DNA from: Streptomyces albogriseolus
GTDB lineage: Bacteria; Actinomycetota; Actinomycetes; Streptomycetales; Streptomycetaceae
DNA: 64,000 bases
NCBI GenBank assembly: GCA_014650475.1
Contig: BMVA01000005.1
Span: 116,026-180,025 of the forward strand
Direction of reading: 5' to 3'
Shown: piece after piece, positions 50,886-60,300 of the stretch
Numbering within the stretch: position 1 is the first letter of the stretch
How the letters are laid out: the number at the start of each line of letters is the position of its first letter
Translations under genes and position numbers: made by a program
The notes under the pieces: model-generated
Seen by the model: only the letters and a program-made list of their open reading frames with translations
What the model was told of the DNA's origin: nothing
Databases searched by the model: none

Positions 50886-52622
50886 ATGACCGACCGCCGG
50901 AACACCGACCGCCGCAGTCAGGCCTGGTTCGGCGCGCGGGGACGCAGCGGCATGCTGTACCGCTCGTGGATGCGCAACCAGGGCTTCGGGCACGAGGTGT
51001 TCGACGGGCGCCCTGTCATCGGCATCGCGACCAGCGCGTCCGAACTCGCCCCGTGCAACGCGCATTTGACGCGTGTCGCGGAGGCCGTGAAGCGCGGGGT
51101 GTGGCAGGCGGGCGGTCTTCCGCTTCAGTTCCCGACCATGGCGACCGGCGAGACGCTGATGCGCCCCACCGCCATGCTCTACCGCAACCTCATGGCGATG
51201 GAGGTCGAGGAGCTGATCCGGGCCAACCCGCTCGACGGGGTGGTGCTGCTGTCCGGCTGCGACAAGACGACCCCCGCCATGCTGATGGGCGCCGCGAGTG
51301 TCGACCTGCCCGCGGTGATGGTGACCGGCGGGCCGATGCTCAACGGCAAGTACCGCGGCCAGGACGTGGGTTCGGGCACCCATGTGTGGAAGTTCGAGGA
51401 GGACCTGAAGACCGGCCGGATGACCGAGGAGGAGTGCTTCTTCGCCGAGGGGTGCATGGCCCGCTCCGCCGGTCACTGCATGACGATGGGCACCGCCTCG
51501 ACGATGGCGTGCGTGGCCGAGGCGCTCGGCATGCAGCTTCCGGGCTCGGCGGCCTGGCCGGCGGTCGACTCGCGGCGGATGGAGACCGCGCAGGCGGCGG
51601 GGCGGCGCATCGTCGACATGGTGGAGGAGGAACTGCGGCCCTCGCGGATCCTCACGCGGGAGGCGTTCGAGAACGCGATCCGGGTCAACGCGGCCATCGG
51701 CGGCTCCACCAACGCCGTCATCCATCTCACCGCCCTCGCCGGACGCGTGGGTGTCGAGCTGGACCTGGACGACTTCGACACGCTGGTCCGTGAGGTGCCG
51801 ACGCTGGTGAACCTGATGCCGAGCGGCACCTACCTGATGGAGGACTTCTGTTACGCGGGCGGGCTGCCCGCCGTGATGGCCGAACTGCTCGGCGGCGGGC
51901 TGCTGCACGGCGGTCCTGTCACGGTCACAGGACGCACCGTCGCCGAGAACACCGCGCGGGCCGAACGGGCCGGCTCCGACGTCATCACCCCGCTCGACGC
52001 GCCCTTCCAGCCGGCCGGCACGGGCATCGCCGTCCTGCGCGGCAACCTGTGCCCGGACGGCGCCGTCATCAAGCAGTCCGCCGCGTCACCGCACCTGCTC
52101 ACCCACCGCGGACCCGCCCGCGTCTTCGACTCCCCCGAGGCGTACCACGCCGTCGCCGACGACCCCGCCCTGGACGTCGACGAGAACACCGTGATCGTCA
52201 TCCGCAACGCGGGCCCCAAGGGCTACCCGGGGATGCCCGAGGTCTCCAACGTGCCGTTGCCTGCGAAGCTGTTGAAGGCGGGTGTCACGGACATGGTGCG
52301 CGTCTGCGACGGCCGGATGAGCGGCACCGGGTACGGGACGGTCGTGCTGCACGTGGCGCCCGAGGCCGCCGTCGGCGGACCCCTCGCCCTGGTGCGCGAC
52401 GGCGACCCCGTCGTCCTCGACGTCCCCCGCCGCACCCTGCGCCTGGACGTCGACGACGCCGAACTCGCCCGGCGCGGGCAGGAGTGGACACCGCCCGCCG
52501 ACCGGTACGCGAGTGGCTACACGTGGCTCTACACGCAGCACGTCGAACAGGCCGACCGGGGCGCCGACTTCGGTTTCCTGCGCGGCGGGCGCGGCCACGA
52601 GGTCCCCCGGGACTCCCACTGA
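50886..52622 (+). CDS. IlvD/Edd-family sugar-acid dehydratase
   Basis: 578-aa iron-sulfur dehydratase that removes water from aldonic acids (L-arabonate or D-xylonate type) to give 2-keto-3-deoxy acids. Cluster ligands appear in LLSGCDKTTPAMLMGA and FFAEGCMARSAGHCMTMGTA; GPKGYPGMPE and DGRMSGTGYGTVVLHVAPEA are the C-terminal signatures. Sequence features fit the pentonate group rather than dihydroxyacid dehydratase. ATG at 50886 with GGGAG 8 bases upstream. Operon with the FAH-family gene. Confidence 0.9.
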   Translation: MTDRRNTDRRSQAWFGARGRSGMLYRSWMRNQGFGHEVFDGRPVIGIATSASELAPCNAHLTRVAEAVKRGVWQAGGLPLQFPTMATGETLMRPTAMLYRNLMAMEVEELIRANPLDGVVLLSGCDKTTPAMLMGAASVDLPAVMVTGGPMLNGKYRGQDVGSGTHVWKFEEDLKTGRMTEEECFFAEGCMARSAGHCMTMGTASTMACVAEALGMQLPGSAAWPAVDSRRMETAQAAGRRIVDMVEEELRPSRILTREAFENAIRVNAAIGGSTNAVIHLTALAGRVGVELDLDDFDTLVREVPTLVNLMPSGTYLMEDFCYAGGLPAVMAELLGGGLLHGGPVTVTGRTVAENTARAERAGSDVITPLDAPFQPAGTGIAVLRGNLCPDGAVIKQSAASPHLLTHRGPARVFDSPEAYHAVADDPALDVDENTVIVIRNAGPKGYPGMPEVSNVPLPAKLLKAGVTDMVRVCDGRMSGTGYGTVVLHVAPEAAVGGPLALVRDGDPVVLDVPRRTLRLDVDDAELARRGQEWTPPADRYASGYTWLYTQHVEQADRGADFGFLRGGRGHEVPRDSH

Positions 52623-52657
52623 GCAGAGCCCCTTCCGCCCTGAGGAGAGCATCGACC

Positions 52658-53845
52658 GTGGAATCGGCAGCAGCGCGCCCCCGTCCGGTCCTCACCGCCG
52701 GCTCCGTCCTGCCGGAGGACGCGGACCGGGCCGCCCTCGTCGCGCGCGTCGACGACCCGGAGACGGGCGGACCGTGCGTGGCCGCGGTGCGCGGCGAGCA
52801 CGTCGTCGACCTGACGGCCCTCGCACCCACCGTCTCCGGTCTGCTGGAACGCGACGACGCGGTCCAGGTGGTCCGCGAGGCGGACGGCGGACGCACCTGG
52901 CGCCTCGACGCCCTCCTGGCAGCCCCGCCCGGCCGGCGTGACGTGCCGCGTCTGCTCGCCCCGGTCGACCTCCAGGTGATCAAGGCGGCGGGGGTCACGT
53001 TCGCGCGGAGCCTGCTGGAACGCGTCATCGAGGAACGCGCGGGCGGCGACCCGGCGCAGGCCACGCGGGTACGGGAGCGCGTCCTGCGGGTGCTGGGCGG
53101 CAGGCTCGACGGCATCCGGCCCGGCTCACCGGAGGCGGCCGAGGTGAAGGACCTGCTGGTCGCCGAGGGGTTGTGGTCGCAGTACCTGGAGGTCGGCATC
53201 GGGCCGGACCCGGAGGTGTTCACCAAGGCACCCGTGCTGTCGGCGGTCGGCACCGGCGCGGACATCGGCGTGCTGCGCGCCTCCGTGTGGAACAACCCCG
53301 AACCGGAGGCGGTCCTCGTCGTGGACTCACGCGGCCGGGTACGCGGCGCCGCCCTCGGCAACGACGTCAACCTCCGCGACGTCGAGGGCCGCAGCGCCCT
53401 GCTGCTGTCCCGCGCCAAGGACAACAACGCGTCCTGCGCGATCGGCCCGTTCGTCCGCCTGCTCGACGACGGCTTCGGCATCGACGCGGTACGCGACCTC
53501 GACATCGGCCTGCGGATCGACGGACCGGACGGCTACGTGCTGCGCGGCAGCAGCTCCCTGCGCGAGATCAGCCGGGACGTACTGGACCTGGTGTCCGCGA
53601 CGTACGGCGCGCACCACCAGTACCCGGACGGCTTCGCCCTGTTCACCGGGACCCTGTTCGCCCCCACGGAGGACCGGGGGGCACCGGGTGAGGGCTTCAC
53701 CCACGAGTACGGCGACGTCGTCCGGATCTCCAGCCCCCGGCTGGGCGCGCTGGTCAACACGGTGGTGCCGAGCGAGGAGGCGGCACCGTGGACGTTCGGG
53801 GTGGGGGCGCTGATGCGGAGCCTTGCCCGGCGGGGGTTGCTGTAG
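52658..53845 (+). CDS. Fumarylacetoacetate-hydrolase-family protein (probable 2-keto-3-deoxypentonate dehydratase)
   Basis: 395-aa FAH-fold enzyme. Metal-binding and active-site segments are GVTFARSLLERVIEERAG, VGIGPDPEVFTKAPVLSAVG, NPEPEAVLVVDSRGRVRGAA, GNDVNLRDVEGRSALLLSRA and KDNNASCAIGPFV. Next to a pentonate dehydratase, an FAH protein of this length is likely 2-keto-3-deoxy-D-arabinonate/xylonate dehydratase, giving 2-oxoglutarate semialdehyde. GTG at 52658 has TGAGGAGAG upstream. The expected semialdehyde dehydrogenase is not in the window. Confidence 0.88.
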   Translation: MESAAARPRPVLTAGSVLPEDADRAALVARVDDPETGGPCVAAVRGEHVVDLTALAPTVSGLLERDDAVQVVREADGGRTWRLDALLAAPPGRRDVPRLLAPVDLQVIKAAGVTFARSLLERVIEERAGGDPAQATRVRERVLRVLGGRLDGIRPGSPEAAEVKDLLVAEGLWSQYLEVGIGPDPEVFTKAPVLSAVGTGADIGVLRASVWNNPEPEAVLVVDSRGRVRGAALGNDVNLRDVEGRSALLLSRAKDNNASCAIGPFVRLLDDGFGIDAVRDLDIGLRIDGPDGYVLRGSSSLREISRDVLDLVSATYGAHHQYPDGFALFTGTLFAPTEDRGAPGEGFTHEYGDVVRISSPRLGALVNTVVPSEEAAPWTFGVGALMRSLARRGLL

Positions 53846-53855
53846 CGCGGGGACG

Positions 53856-54452
53856 TCAGTGCCGCGTCGGCCGGGCCTCGGCCAGTGCGGCCGTGGCGGT
53901 CTGCTCGATCTTCGCGAGGCGGGCCGCGCGGGCCTTCTCGTCGGCCGGCCGCTCGTTCTCCGCGCGCACCCCGGTGCGGCCGTCCACCGTCTCGCGCAGG
54001 ATGTCGGCGTGGCCGGTGTGGCGGATGGTCTCGCCGAGGACGTGGACCATGACGGCGAACAGGGTCGTGTTCGGACACGGGTCCGCCCACCAGGGCACAT
54101 GGCCGGGGGTGTCGAGGGCCAGCGCGTCGATCGTCGCGTCCGCGTGGTCCCACGTGCGCCGGTAGAACGCGACGATCCGGTCACGGGTCTCGTCCTCGGC
54201 CGCCCAGTGGTCGCTGCCGTCGGAGTCCTGCCACCGGCACAGGGGTTCCGGGGAGGGGCGGTCGAAGACCTCGCCGAAGTATCTGGCCTCGACCGTGGCC
54301 ACGTGCTTGACCAGGCCGAGGAGGTTCGTCCCGGTGGCCGTCAGGGGGCGGCGGGCGTCGTACTCGGACAGGCCGTCCAGTTTCCAGAGCAGCGCCTCAC
54401 GGTCCCGCCGCAGTCTCGTGTGCAGGGCGTCCTTCGCGACATCGTCGATCAC
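53856..54452 (-). CDS. DinB/DUF664 (mini-circle protein) family
   Basis: 198-aa four-helix-bundle protein of the DinB-like metal-binding superfamily. Visible are HTRLRRDREALLWKLDGLSE, LLGLVKHVATVEARYFGEVF (His ligand) and TIRHTGHADILRE (late His pair). Members include mycothiol-dependent transferases and unknowns. The GTG at 54452 best matches the family start; a longer reading from 54548 runs through the terminator region. Same strand as bxlA but beyond its terminator. Confidence 0.85.
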   Translation of the reverse strand: MIDDVAKDALHTRLRRDREALLWKLDGLSEYDARRPLTATGTNLLGLVKHVATVEARYFGEVFDRPSPEPLCRWQDSDGSDHWAAEDETRDRIVAFYRRTWDHADATIDALALDTPGHVPWWADPCPNTTLFAVMVHVLGETIRHTGHADILRETVDGRTGVRAENERPADEKARAARLAKIEQTATAALAEARPTRH

Positions 54453-54513
54453 GCGGCCGAGACTGCCATGGGCCGCACCGTGCCGGTACACCGGGTCGCC
54501 CTCTGCCGGCGGG

Positions 54514-54553
54514 GCGGGGTGCGCGGCCCCCTGACGTGTGCCGCGCACCCCGC
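54514..54553 (-). terminator. Terminator of the bxl operon
   Basis: Perfect 14-bp stem (GCGGGGTGCGCGGC / GCCGCGCACCCCGC) with a 12-base loop, starting 3 bases after the GH3 stop codon. Confidence 0.8.
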
Positions 54554-54556
54554 GGT

Positions 54557-56935
54557 TCAGGCGGTGGCCGGCTTCTGCGCGATCGTGGCGTGCAGGCGCC
54601 GTGTGTGGTCGACGTGGCGCTCGGGTCCCGTGAGGACGACCCGGGCGGTCAGGCGCGGATCGGCGCTGGAGGCCGCCGGCCTCAGCTCCAGCGCGCCCGG
54701 TTCGACCACACGCCTGCCGTCACGGCCCGTGAAGGAGGCGAGGTCGGCCGGGACCGTGACGGTCAGCCGCCGGGCCTCCCCGGGTTCCAGGGTGACCCGG
54801 GTGTAACCGACGAGGCGCTGCACCGGCTGGACGACCGAGGCGACCGGATCGTGGAGGTAGAGCTGGACGACCTCGGTGCCGGACCGCTCGCCGGTGTTGC
54901 GGACGGTGAAGGCGAGGGTGAACTCGCCGTCCGTCGGGGCCTCGTGGGCGTCCACGGTGAGGTCGGTCCAGTCGAACCGCGTGTACGACAGGCCGTGGCC
55001 GAAGGGGAACGCGGGGGTCGGGTCGACGTTGGACGCCTCGTTGGCGTGGGCGAGCCGCGCTCCGAGGTAGGTGCCCGGCTGGGAGCCCGGTGCGCGCGGC
55101 ACGCCGACCGGGAGGCGTCCGGACGGGTTGACCCGGCCACTGAGCACAGCGGCGATCGCATGCGTGCCTTCCTCACCGGGGAAGAAGGACTGCACGATCG
55201 CAGCCGACTCGGTCACCGCGCGCCCGAGCGCGTACGGGCGTCCCGCCAGCAGCACGGTCACCACGGGCGTCCCGGTGTCGAGCAGCGCGTCGAGGAGCTG
55301 CTGCTGCGCGCCGGGCAGGTCCAGTGTCCCGGCGTCGCATCCCTCGCCGCTCGTGCCGCGTCCGAACAGGCCGGCGCGGTCGCCCAGCGCCACGACGGTG
55401 ACGTCGGCCTCGCGTGCCGCCCGTACCGCCTCCTCCAGGCCGGAGAGGTCGCCGTCGTCGACGCCGGTGCCGCGGACATGGATGATGCCGGCGTCGGGGA
55501 ACTCCGCGGCGAGCGTCTCGCGCAGGGTGGGCAGGCCGATGCCGAGCGGTGTGCCGGGGTGGCGGACGCCGATGTGCTGGGGGAAGGAGTAGCAGCCCAG
55601 CACAGCGGTGGGCTCGTCGGCGTTGGGGCCGATCAGGGCGATGCGGCGGGGGCGGCCGAGCGGCAGGGTGCCGTCGTTGCTCAGCAGCACCACCGCTTCC
55701 TCGGCCAGCGCGCGGGCCAGGGCGCGGTTCTCGGGGCTGTCCAGGTCGACGTGGCCGCGCAGGGTCTCCGGGTCGTCCGGGTCCGTTCCGTCGAGGGCCG
55801 CCGGCACGGGGTTCCAGTCCGGGTCGAGCAGGCCGAGCGCGGCCTTCTGGGTGAGGACGCGGCGCAGGGCGCGGTCGACCAGTTCCTCCGGGACGCGGCC
55901 GTCGGCGACGGCCTCGGTGAGCGGTGCGCCGTAGGTCTTCACGTTGGGCAGTTCGACGTCGATGCCCGCGTGGAGCGCGGTGCCGGCGGCGTCCGCCCAG
56001 TCGGCCGCGACACCGTGCAGGATCTTCAGGAAGGCGACGGCGAAGTAGTCGGCGACCACCGTGCCGTCGAAGCCCCAGGTGTCCCTCAGCAGTCCAGTGA
56101 GCAGGGTCTCGTCGGCCGCGGAGGGCACGCCGTCGGTGTCGGTGTAGGCGTTCATCACGGAGCGGGCGCCGCCCTCGCGGATCGCCATCTCGAACGGCGG
56201 CAACACCACGTCGGCGCGCTCCCGCGGCCCCATCGAGGCGGGCGCGAGATTGCGTCCGGCGCGGGAGGCCGAGTAGCCGGCGAAGTGCTTCAGCGTGGCG
56301 ACGATCCCGGCGGACTCCAGCCCCTGGACGTAGGCGGTGCCGATGGTGCCGACGAGGTACGGGTCCTCGCCGATGGTCTCCTCGACGCGGCCCCAGCGGG
56401 CGTCGCGCACCACGTCAAGGACGGGCGCGAGGCCCTGGTGGACGCCGACGGCGCGCATGTCGCGGCCGATGGCGGCGGCCATGCGCCGTACCAGGCCGGG
56501 GTCGAAGGCGGCGCCCCAGGAGAGCGGGACGGGGTAGGCGGTGGCGCCCCAGGCGGCGAAGCCGGCCAGGCACTCGTCGTGCGCGAGGGCGGGGATGCGG
56601 AAGCGGTTGGAGGCGGCGATGCGGGCCTGGGTGCGGGCCAGGGAGAGCGCGCCCAGGGCGGGGTCGACCGGGACGGTGCCGAAGGGGCGGGTGAGCTGGC
56701 CCAGGCCGGTGGGCAGGAGCGCGTCGAGGTCGACGGCCTCCTCCATGTCGTGCTGGTGCGGGGCCACTTCGCCGCCCTCGTCGGAGGCGCCCACCCACAC
56801 CCCGGACAGCTGGGCGGTCTTCTCCTGAAGGGTCATGGCGGCGATCAGCGCGTCGACGCGTGCGGCGACGGGGGCGGTCGGGTCGTTCCAGAGGGAGAGG
56901 GCGGAGGGGTTCTCCGCGGCCACGTCGGTGTTCAC
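54557..56935 (-). CDS. bxlA: Glycoside hydrolase family 3 beta-xylosidase/beta-glucosidase
   Basis: 792-aa intracellular GH3 enzyme (no signal peptide) hydrolysing imported oligosaccharides. Domains: TIM barrel (about 20-330) with KHF at 216-218 and nucleophile Asp296 in TVVADYFAV; alpha/beta sandwich (about 375-600); fibronectin-III-like C-terminus (about 660-770). Position behind bxlEFG-type transporter genes and the absence of secretion point to beta-xylosidase acting on xylo-oligosaccharides. GTG start with GGAGGAGG. A GC-rich hairpin lies between it and the permease gene. Confidence 0.9.
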   Translation of the reverse strand: MNTDVAAENPSALSLWNDPTAPVAARVDALIAAMTLQEKTAQLSGVWVGASDEGGEVAPHQHDMEEAVDLDALLPTGLGQLTRPFGTVPVDPALGALSLARTQARIAASNRFRIPALAHDECLAGFAAWGATAYPVPLSWGAAFDPGLVRRMAAAIGRDMRAVGVHQGLAPVLDVVRDARWGRVEETIGEDPYLVGTIGTAYVQGLESAGIVATLKHFAGYSASRAGRNLAPASMGPRERADVVLPPFEMAIREGGARSVMNAYTDTDGVPSAADETLLTGLLRDTWGFDGTVVADYFAVAFLKILHGVAADWADAAGTALHAGIDVELPNVKTYGAPLTEAVADGRVPEELVDRALRRVLTQKAALGLLDPDWNPVPAALDGTDPDDPETLRGHVDLDSPENRALARALAEEAVVLLSNDGTLPLGRPRRIALIGPNADEPTAVLGCYSFPQHIGVRHPGTPLGIGLPTLRETLAAEFPDAGIIHVRGTGVDDGDLSGLEEAVRAAREADVTVVALGDRAGLFGRGTSGEGCDAGTLDLPGAQQQLLDALLDTGTPVVTVLLAGRPYALGRAVTESAAIVQSFFPGEEGTHAIAAVLSGRVNPSGRLPVGVPRAPGSQPGTYLGARLAHANEASNVDPTPAFPFGHGLSYTRFDWTDLTVDAHEAPTDGEFTLAFTVRNTGERSGTEVVQLYLHDPVASVVQPVQRLVGYTRVTLEPGEARRLTVTVPADLASFTGRDGRRVVEPGALELRPAASSADPRLTARVVLTGPERHVDHTRRLHATIAQKPATA

Positions 56936-56946
56936 GTTCCTCCTCC

Positions 56947-56980
56947 GCCCGCCGGGCCCCGGTCCGGGGGCGGGGCGGGC
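56947..56980 (-). promoter_or_regulatory. GC-rich intercistronic hairpin before the GH3 gene
   Basis: Inner palindrome CCCCGG-T-CCGGGG flanked by GCCCGC / GCGGGC in the 103-base gap between permease and GH3. It could protect the transporter mRNA 3' end or lower GH3 expression relative to the transporter. Confidence 0.4.
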
Positions 56981-57038
56981 GAACCGGTGGTCGGGTGGAA
57001 GTCGGGGGCGGGGTCGTACCCGCCGGTGCCGGTGCGGG

Positions 57039-57935
57039 TCAGCGGCCGAATCCCGCGGTCAGGCCGCTGAGCAGCTGGCGGCGGCCGAAGGCGTACAGCA
57101 CCAGGACGGGCAGGGTGGTGAGGACGACGGCGGCCAGCACGGCCGGGACGTTGACCCCGTACTGGCCCTGGAAGGTCCACAGGGCGAGCGGCAGGGTCCT
57201 GCGGTCCGGGCTCTGGGTGAGGACCAGGGGCAGCAGGAAGCCGTTCCAGATGGTCAGCGCGTTGAAGATGGTCACGGTGAGGAGGGCGGGCCGGGTGAGC
57301 GGCGCCGCGAGCCGCCACAGCGTGGTCCATTCGGTGGCGCCGTCCACGCGCATCGAGTCGAACAGTTCCTTCGGCACGTCGCGGATGAAGTTGGCGAGGA
57401 CCAGGACGGACAGCGGGATGGCGAAGGCGATGGACGGGAGGATCAGCGCGGCCAGGCTGTCGTAGAGGTGCAGTTTGATGATGATGAGGTAGACCGGGAT
57501 GACCGTCGCCTGGAGGGGGATGGCCAGTCCCATGAGGAACAGGCCGTTCATGGCGCGCAGCACGCGCATGCGCCAGCCGCGGACGATGGCGTAGGCCGCC
57601 ATGAAGGAGACCAGGACCGCCGGTATCACCGCTCCGGCGGTCACGACGACGCTGTTCACGAAGTACCGCAGGAAGTCGGACTCGACGACCATCCGGTAGT
57701 TGTCCAGGGTCGGGTCGGCCGACGGTACCAGCGGGTTGCTCGCGTAGTAGCGGCTGCGGTCCTTGAGGCTGGTGATGAGGGTCCAGTAGAGGGGTACGGC
57801 GACGACGGCCAGCCAGAGCCAGCCGGCCAGTCCGCCGAGCCAGTTGCGCCGGCGGGCCGCCGGGCGGGAGCGGTGCGGTCCTTCGGGGCGGGTGACCTTC
57901 TGGGGCCGTCGGGTTGTGGTGAGCGTGGTGGTCAC
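57039..57935 (-). CDS. bxlG: Carbohydrate ABC transporter permease, MalG type
   Basis: 298-aa inner-membrane permease with six helices and the EAA loop (ELFDSMRVDGATEWTTLWRLAAPLTRPAL, Gly of EAA-x3-G in DGAT). Partners the upstream MalF-type permease. GTG at 57935 lies one base after that gene's stop (TGA-C-GTG), so translation is coupled. No ATPase gene is in the operon; such Streptomyces systems use the shared MsiK ATPase. Confidence 0.92.
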   Translation of the reverse strand: MTTTLTTTRRPQKVTRPEGPHRSRPAARRRNWLGGLAGWLWLAVVAVPLYWTLITSLKDRSRYYASNPLVPSADPTLDNYRMVVESDFLRYFVNSVVVTAGAVIPAVLVSFMAAYAIVRGWRMRVLRAMNGLFLMGLAIPLQATVIPVYLIIIKLHLYDSLAALILPSIAFAIPLSVLVLANFIRDVPKELFDSMRVDGATEWTTLWRLAAPLTRPALLTVTIFNALTIWNGFLLPLVLTQSPDRRTLPLALWTFQGQYGVNVPAVLAAVVLTTLPVLVLYAFGRRQLLSGLTAGFGR

Positions 57936-57936
57936 G

Positions 57937-58845
57937 TCAGGAGGCCCCCTCGAGTTGGCTCGCCGCGGCGTCCCGGCCTCCGAGGCGGCGCAGCAGCAGG
58001 GCGAGGGCGAGGCCGACGAGGACCAGGATGACCGCGATGGCGCTGGCGGGTCCCATGAGGCTGGCCTGGAATCCCCGCTTGTACATGTCCAGTGCGAGGA
58101 CCCGGGTGGCGTCGCCGGGGCCGCCCTCGGTCAGGACGAAGATGAGGTCGAAGAAGGTCAGCGACCCGACGACCATCAGGGTGGACGAGGTGATGATGGT
58201 GTACTTCAGCTGGGGCAGCGTGATGCTGAAGAACTGCCTGACCCGTCCGGCCCCGTCCAACTGGGCGGCTTCGTAGAGGGACTTCGGGATCTGCTGCACG
58301 CCGCCCTGGTAGATCAGGGAGTGGAACGGGACGAACTGCCAGGAGACGACGAAGATGACCACGCCGAACGCGAGTCCCGGCCGCCCCAGCCAGTCCTGGC
58401 TGAGCGCCTGGATCTTCAGTCCGGCGCCGAGCCCGAAGTTCGGGTCCAGCAGCGCCTCGTAGGCGATGGCGATGGCGGCGGAGCTGAGCATCAGCGGGAC
58501 GAAGTAGACGACGCCCAGCACCGCGCGGTACCGCTGGCGTCCGGCGAGGAACGTGCCGAGCAGGATGCTGAGCGGTGTCTGCACGGCCCAGGACACGGCC
58601 ATCACCAGGAACGTCACCCAGAGGGCGTGCGGCAGCCCGGGGTCGGTGAGCACCGCACGCCAACTGGTCAGCCCGGTGAGGCGGATGGAGCCGATGCCGT
58701 CCCAGGTGGTGAAGCTCAGCGCGAAGACGCCGACCAGCGGTACGACGGCGAACCCGGTGAAGAGCAGCAGCGCCGGCGTCGCCAGCCAGGGCAGGATGCT
58801 GCGCTGGGGGCGACGGACGTCCTGCTTGGCGGTGAGCGTGCTCAT
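57937..58845 (-). CDS. bxlF: Carbohydrate ABC transporter permease, MalF type
   Basis: 302-aa permease with six membrane helices and the EAA motif (SLYEAAQLDGAGRVRQFFSITLP). N-terminus is short and basic. Its ATG overlaps the binding-protein stop by four bases (ATGA), showing tight coupling. Together with the MalG-type partner it forms the import channel for the sugar delivered by the lipoprotein. Confidence 0.93.
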   Translation of the reverse strand: MSTLTAKQDVRRPQRSILPWLATPALLLFTGFAVVPLVGVFALSFTTWDGIGSIRLTGLTSWRAVLTDPGLPHALWVTFLVMAVSWAVQTPLSILLGTFLAGRQRYRAVLGVVYFVPLMLSSAAIAIAYEALLDPNFGLGAGLKIQALSQDWLGRPGLAFGVVIFVVSWQFVPFHSLIYQGGVQQIPKSLYEAAQLDGAGRVRQFFSITLPQLKYTIITSSTLMVVGSLTFFDLIFVLTEGGPGDATRVLALDMYKRGFQASLMGPASAIAVILVLVGLALALLLRRLGGRDAAASQLEGAS

Positions 58846-60152
58846 GCGGCGGTGACCGCGTTGAGGTTGGAGGCGAACTGCTGTGGTGATATGGACAGTT
58901 GGAAGAGCTTGACGATGTTGTCGAGCAGCGTCTCCGCGGCGGTGGGGCTGAGCGCCTGGTCCCAGGACTGCACGAACACCTTGGCCTTGCTGGCGATGTC
59001 GTACGTGAACTGCAGGAACTCGGCGTTGTCGGAGGCGGCCAGCAGCTTCTCCGTGCCCAGCCGGATCGGCACCGACCCGTTGCCGATCCACTGCTTCACC
59101 TCCTCCTCCTGGAGGATGCCGGTGGCGAAGAAGTCCTTGGCGATCTTCTTCTGCTCGGCGCTCGCCTTGGCGGAGACGGACAGGTACTGCGCGGGGTTGC
59201 CGACGGTGTTGCTCAGGTCGCCCTTGCCGCCCTCGACGGCCGGGAAGGTCATGAAGCCGAGCGAGTCGCTGGACACGAAGTCGCCGCCGTCGGCCTGCTG
59301 GATGCCGTACGACCAGGCGCCGTGCAGCATCATGGCGGCCCGGCCGGTGTACAGCAGGGCCTGGTCGGCGTTGGAGTCCGCGGTGATGGAGGAGAAGCCC
59401 TTCACGAACCCGTCGGCCTTCACCAGGTCCTGGAGCGCGGTGAGCGCCTTCAGGGCGTCGGGGTGCGACCAGGCGTTCTTCTCGCCCTCGATGGCGGCCT
59501 GGAACACCTCGGGCCCGCCGATGCGGTCGAACAGGAACTCCAGCCACATCATGTTGGTCCACCGGGACTGCCCGCCGAGCGCGAACGGGGCGATGCCCTT
59601 CGCGTTGAACTTCGGGACCAGGGCCATGATGTCGTCCCAGGTCTCGGGCGGCTCCACCTTGACCTGGTCGAACACCCTCTTGTTGTAGTAGAGGACGATC
59701 GGCTGCACCGTCTCGCAGGGCATCGCGTAGATCTTGCCGTCGACGGTCGCCGCGCCGAACGAGGACGGGAACAGTCCCTTCCTGACGTCGGGGTTCTCGT
59801 CGAACCACGGGGTGAGGTCCTCGACCTGCCCGGCCTCCGCGTAGGCGCGCAGGGTTCCGCCGCCCCAGCCCCAGATGACGGTGGGCGCCTGTCCGGCGCC
59901 GATGGCTGTCTTGATCTTCGTCTTGTAGGCGTCGTTCTGGAAGGTCGTGTCCTCGATCTGCGTGTCCGGATGCGCCTTGTTGAAGGCATCGACGGCGCCG
60001 GCCCTGACTCCTTCCTGCGGCTGTCCGTTCAGGTACCAGTAGGTGGCGGCACCGCCCTTGCCGGGGCCGGAGGAGCCGCCGCAGGCGGCGAGCGCGGCCG
60101 AGACGGGTACGGCGGCCGCCAGGCCGAGAAGGGTACGTCGGGAGAGCGCCAT
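58842..60152 (-). CDS. bxlE: Sugar-binding lipoprotein of an ABC transporter
   Basis: 436-aa extracellular solute-binding protein, family 1. The N-terminus MALSRRTLLGLAAAVP has a twin-arginine-like pair, and the lipobox ALAAC gives an anchored Cys at about 24. Family features: YWYLNGQPQEGVRAGAVDAF, WGWGGGTLRAYAEAGQVEDL, TVDGKIYAMPCETVQPIVLY and the YNK motif. GGAGAA precedes the ATG. By locus layout it should bind xylo-oligosaccharides. Transcribed from the promoter at 60238-60267. Confidence 0.92.
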   Translation of the reverse strand: MALSRRTLLGLAAAVPVSAALAACGGSSGPGKGGAATYWYLNGQPQEGVRAGAVDAFNKAHPDTQIEDTTFQNDAYKTKIKTAIGAGQAPTVIWGWGGGTLRAYAEAGQVEDLTPWFDENPDVRKGLFPSSFGAATVDGKIYAMPCETVQPIVLYYNKRVFDQVKVEPPETWDDIMALVPKFNAKGIAPFALGGQSRWTNMMWLEFLFDRIGGPEVFQAAIEGEKNAWSHPDALKALTALQDLVKADGFVKGFSSITADSNADQALLYTGRAAMMLHGAWSYGIQQADGGDFVSSDSLGFMTFPAVEGGKGDLSNTVGNPAQYLSVSAKASAEQKKIAKDFFATGILQEEEVKQWIGNGSVPIRLGTEKLLAASDNAEFLQFTYDIASKAKVFVQSWDQALSPTAAETLLDNIVKLFQLSISPQQFASNLNAVTAA

Positions 60153-60202
60153 GATTTTCTCCGCACTCGAGAGCCGTCGGCTTCTCGTGAGTCGTGGAAA
60201 GG

Positions 60203-60267
60203 TTTTCGAAAATCACTTCGTCTAGCTCTGTTCGAGCAAGCTAGGTTTCGGGCTGATGCGGTGTCAA
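60203..60267 (-). promoter_or_regulatory. bxlE promoter with two palindromic sites
   Basis: Minus-strand -35 TTGACA (60262-60267, consensus) and -10 TAGCTT (60238-60243), spacer 18. The predicted transcription start is near 60231, giving a leader of about 80 bases. An inverted repeat CTAGCT-N11-AGCTAG (60222-60244) covers -10 and the start, and the 10-base palindrome TTTTCGAAAA (60203-60212) follows at about +20. Both are good repressor sites. Confidence 0.75.
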
Positions 60268-60300
60268 GACGCGTGCACGGGCGGTGCGGCACGGGCATGT

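Noticed and set aside
54536-57070. Plus-strand open frame of about 840 codons opposite the GH3 gene
   Set aside because: Shadow frame of a recognised glycoside hydrolase; no family features or start signals.
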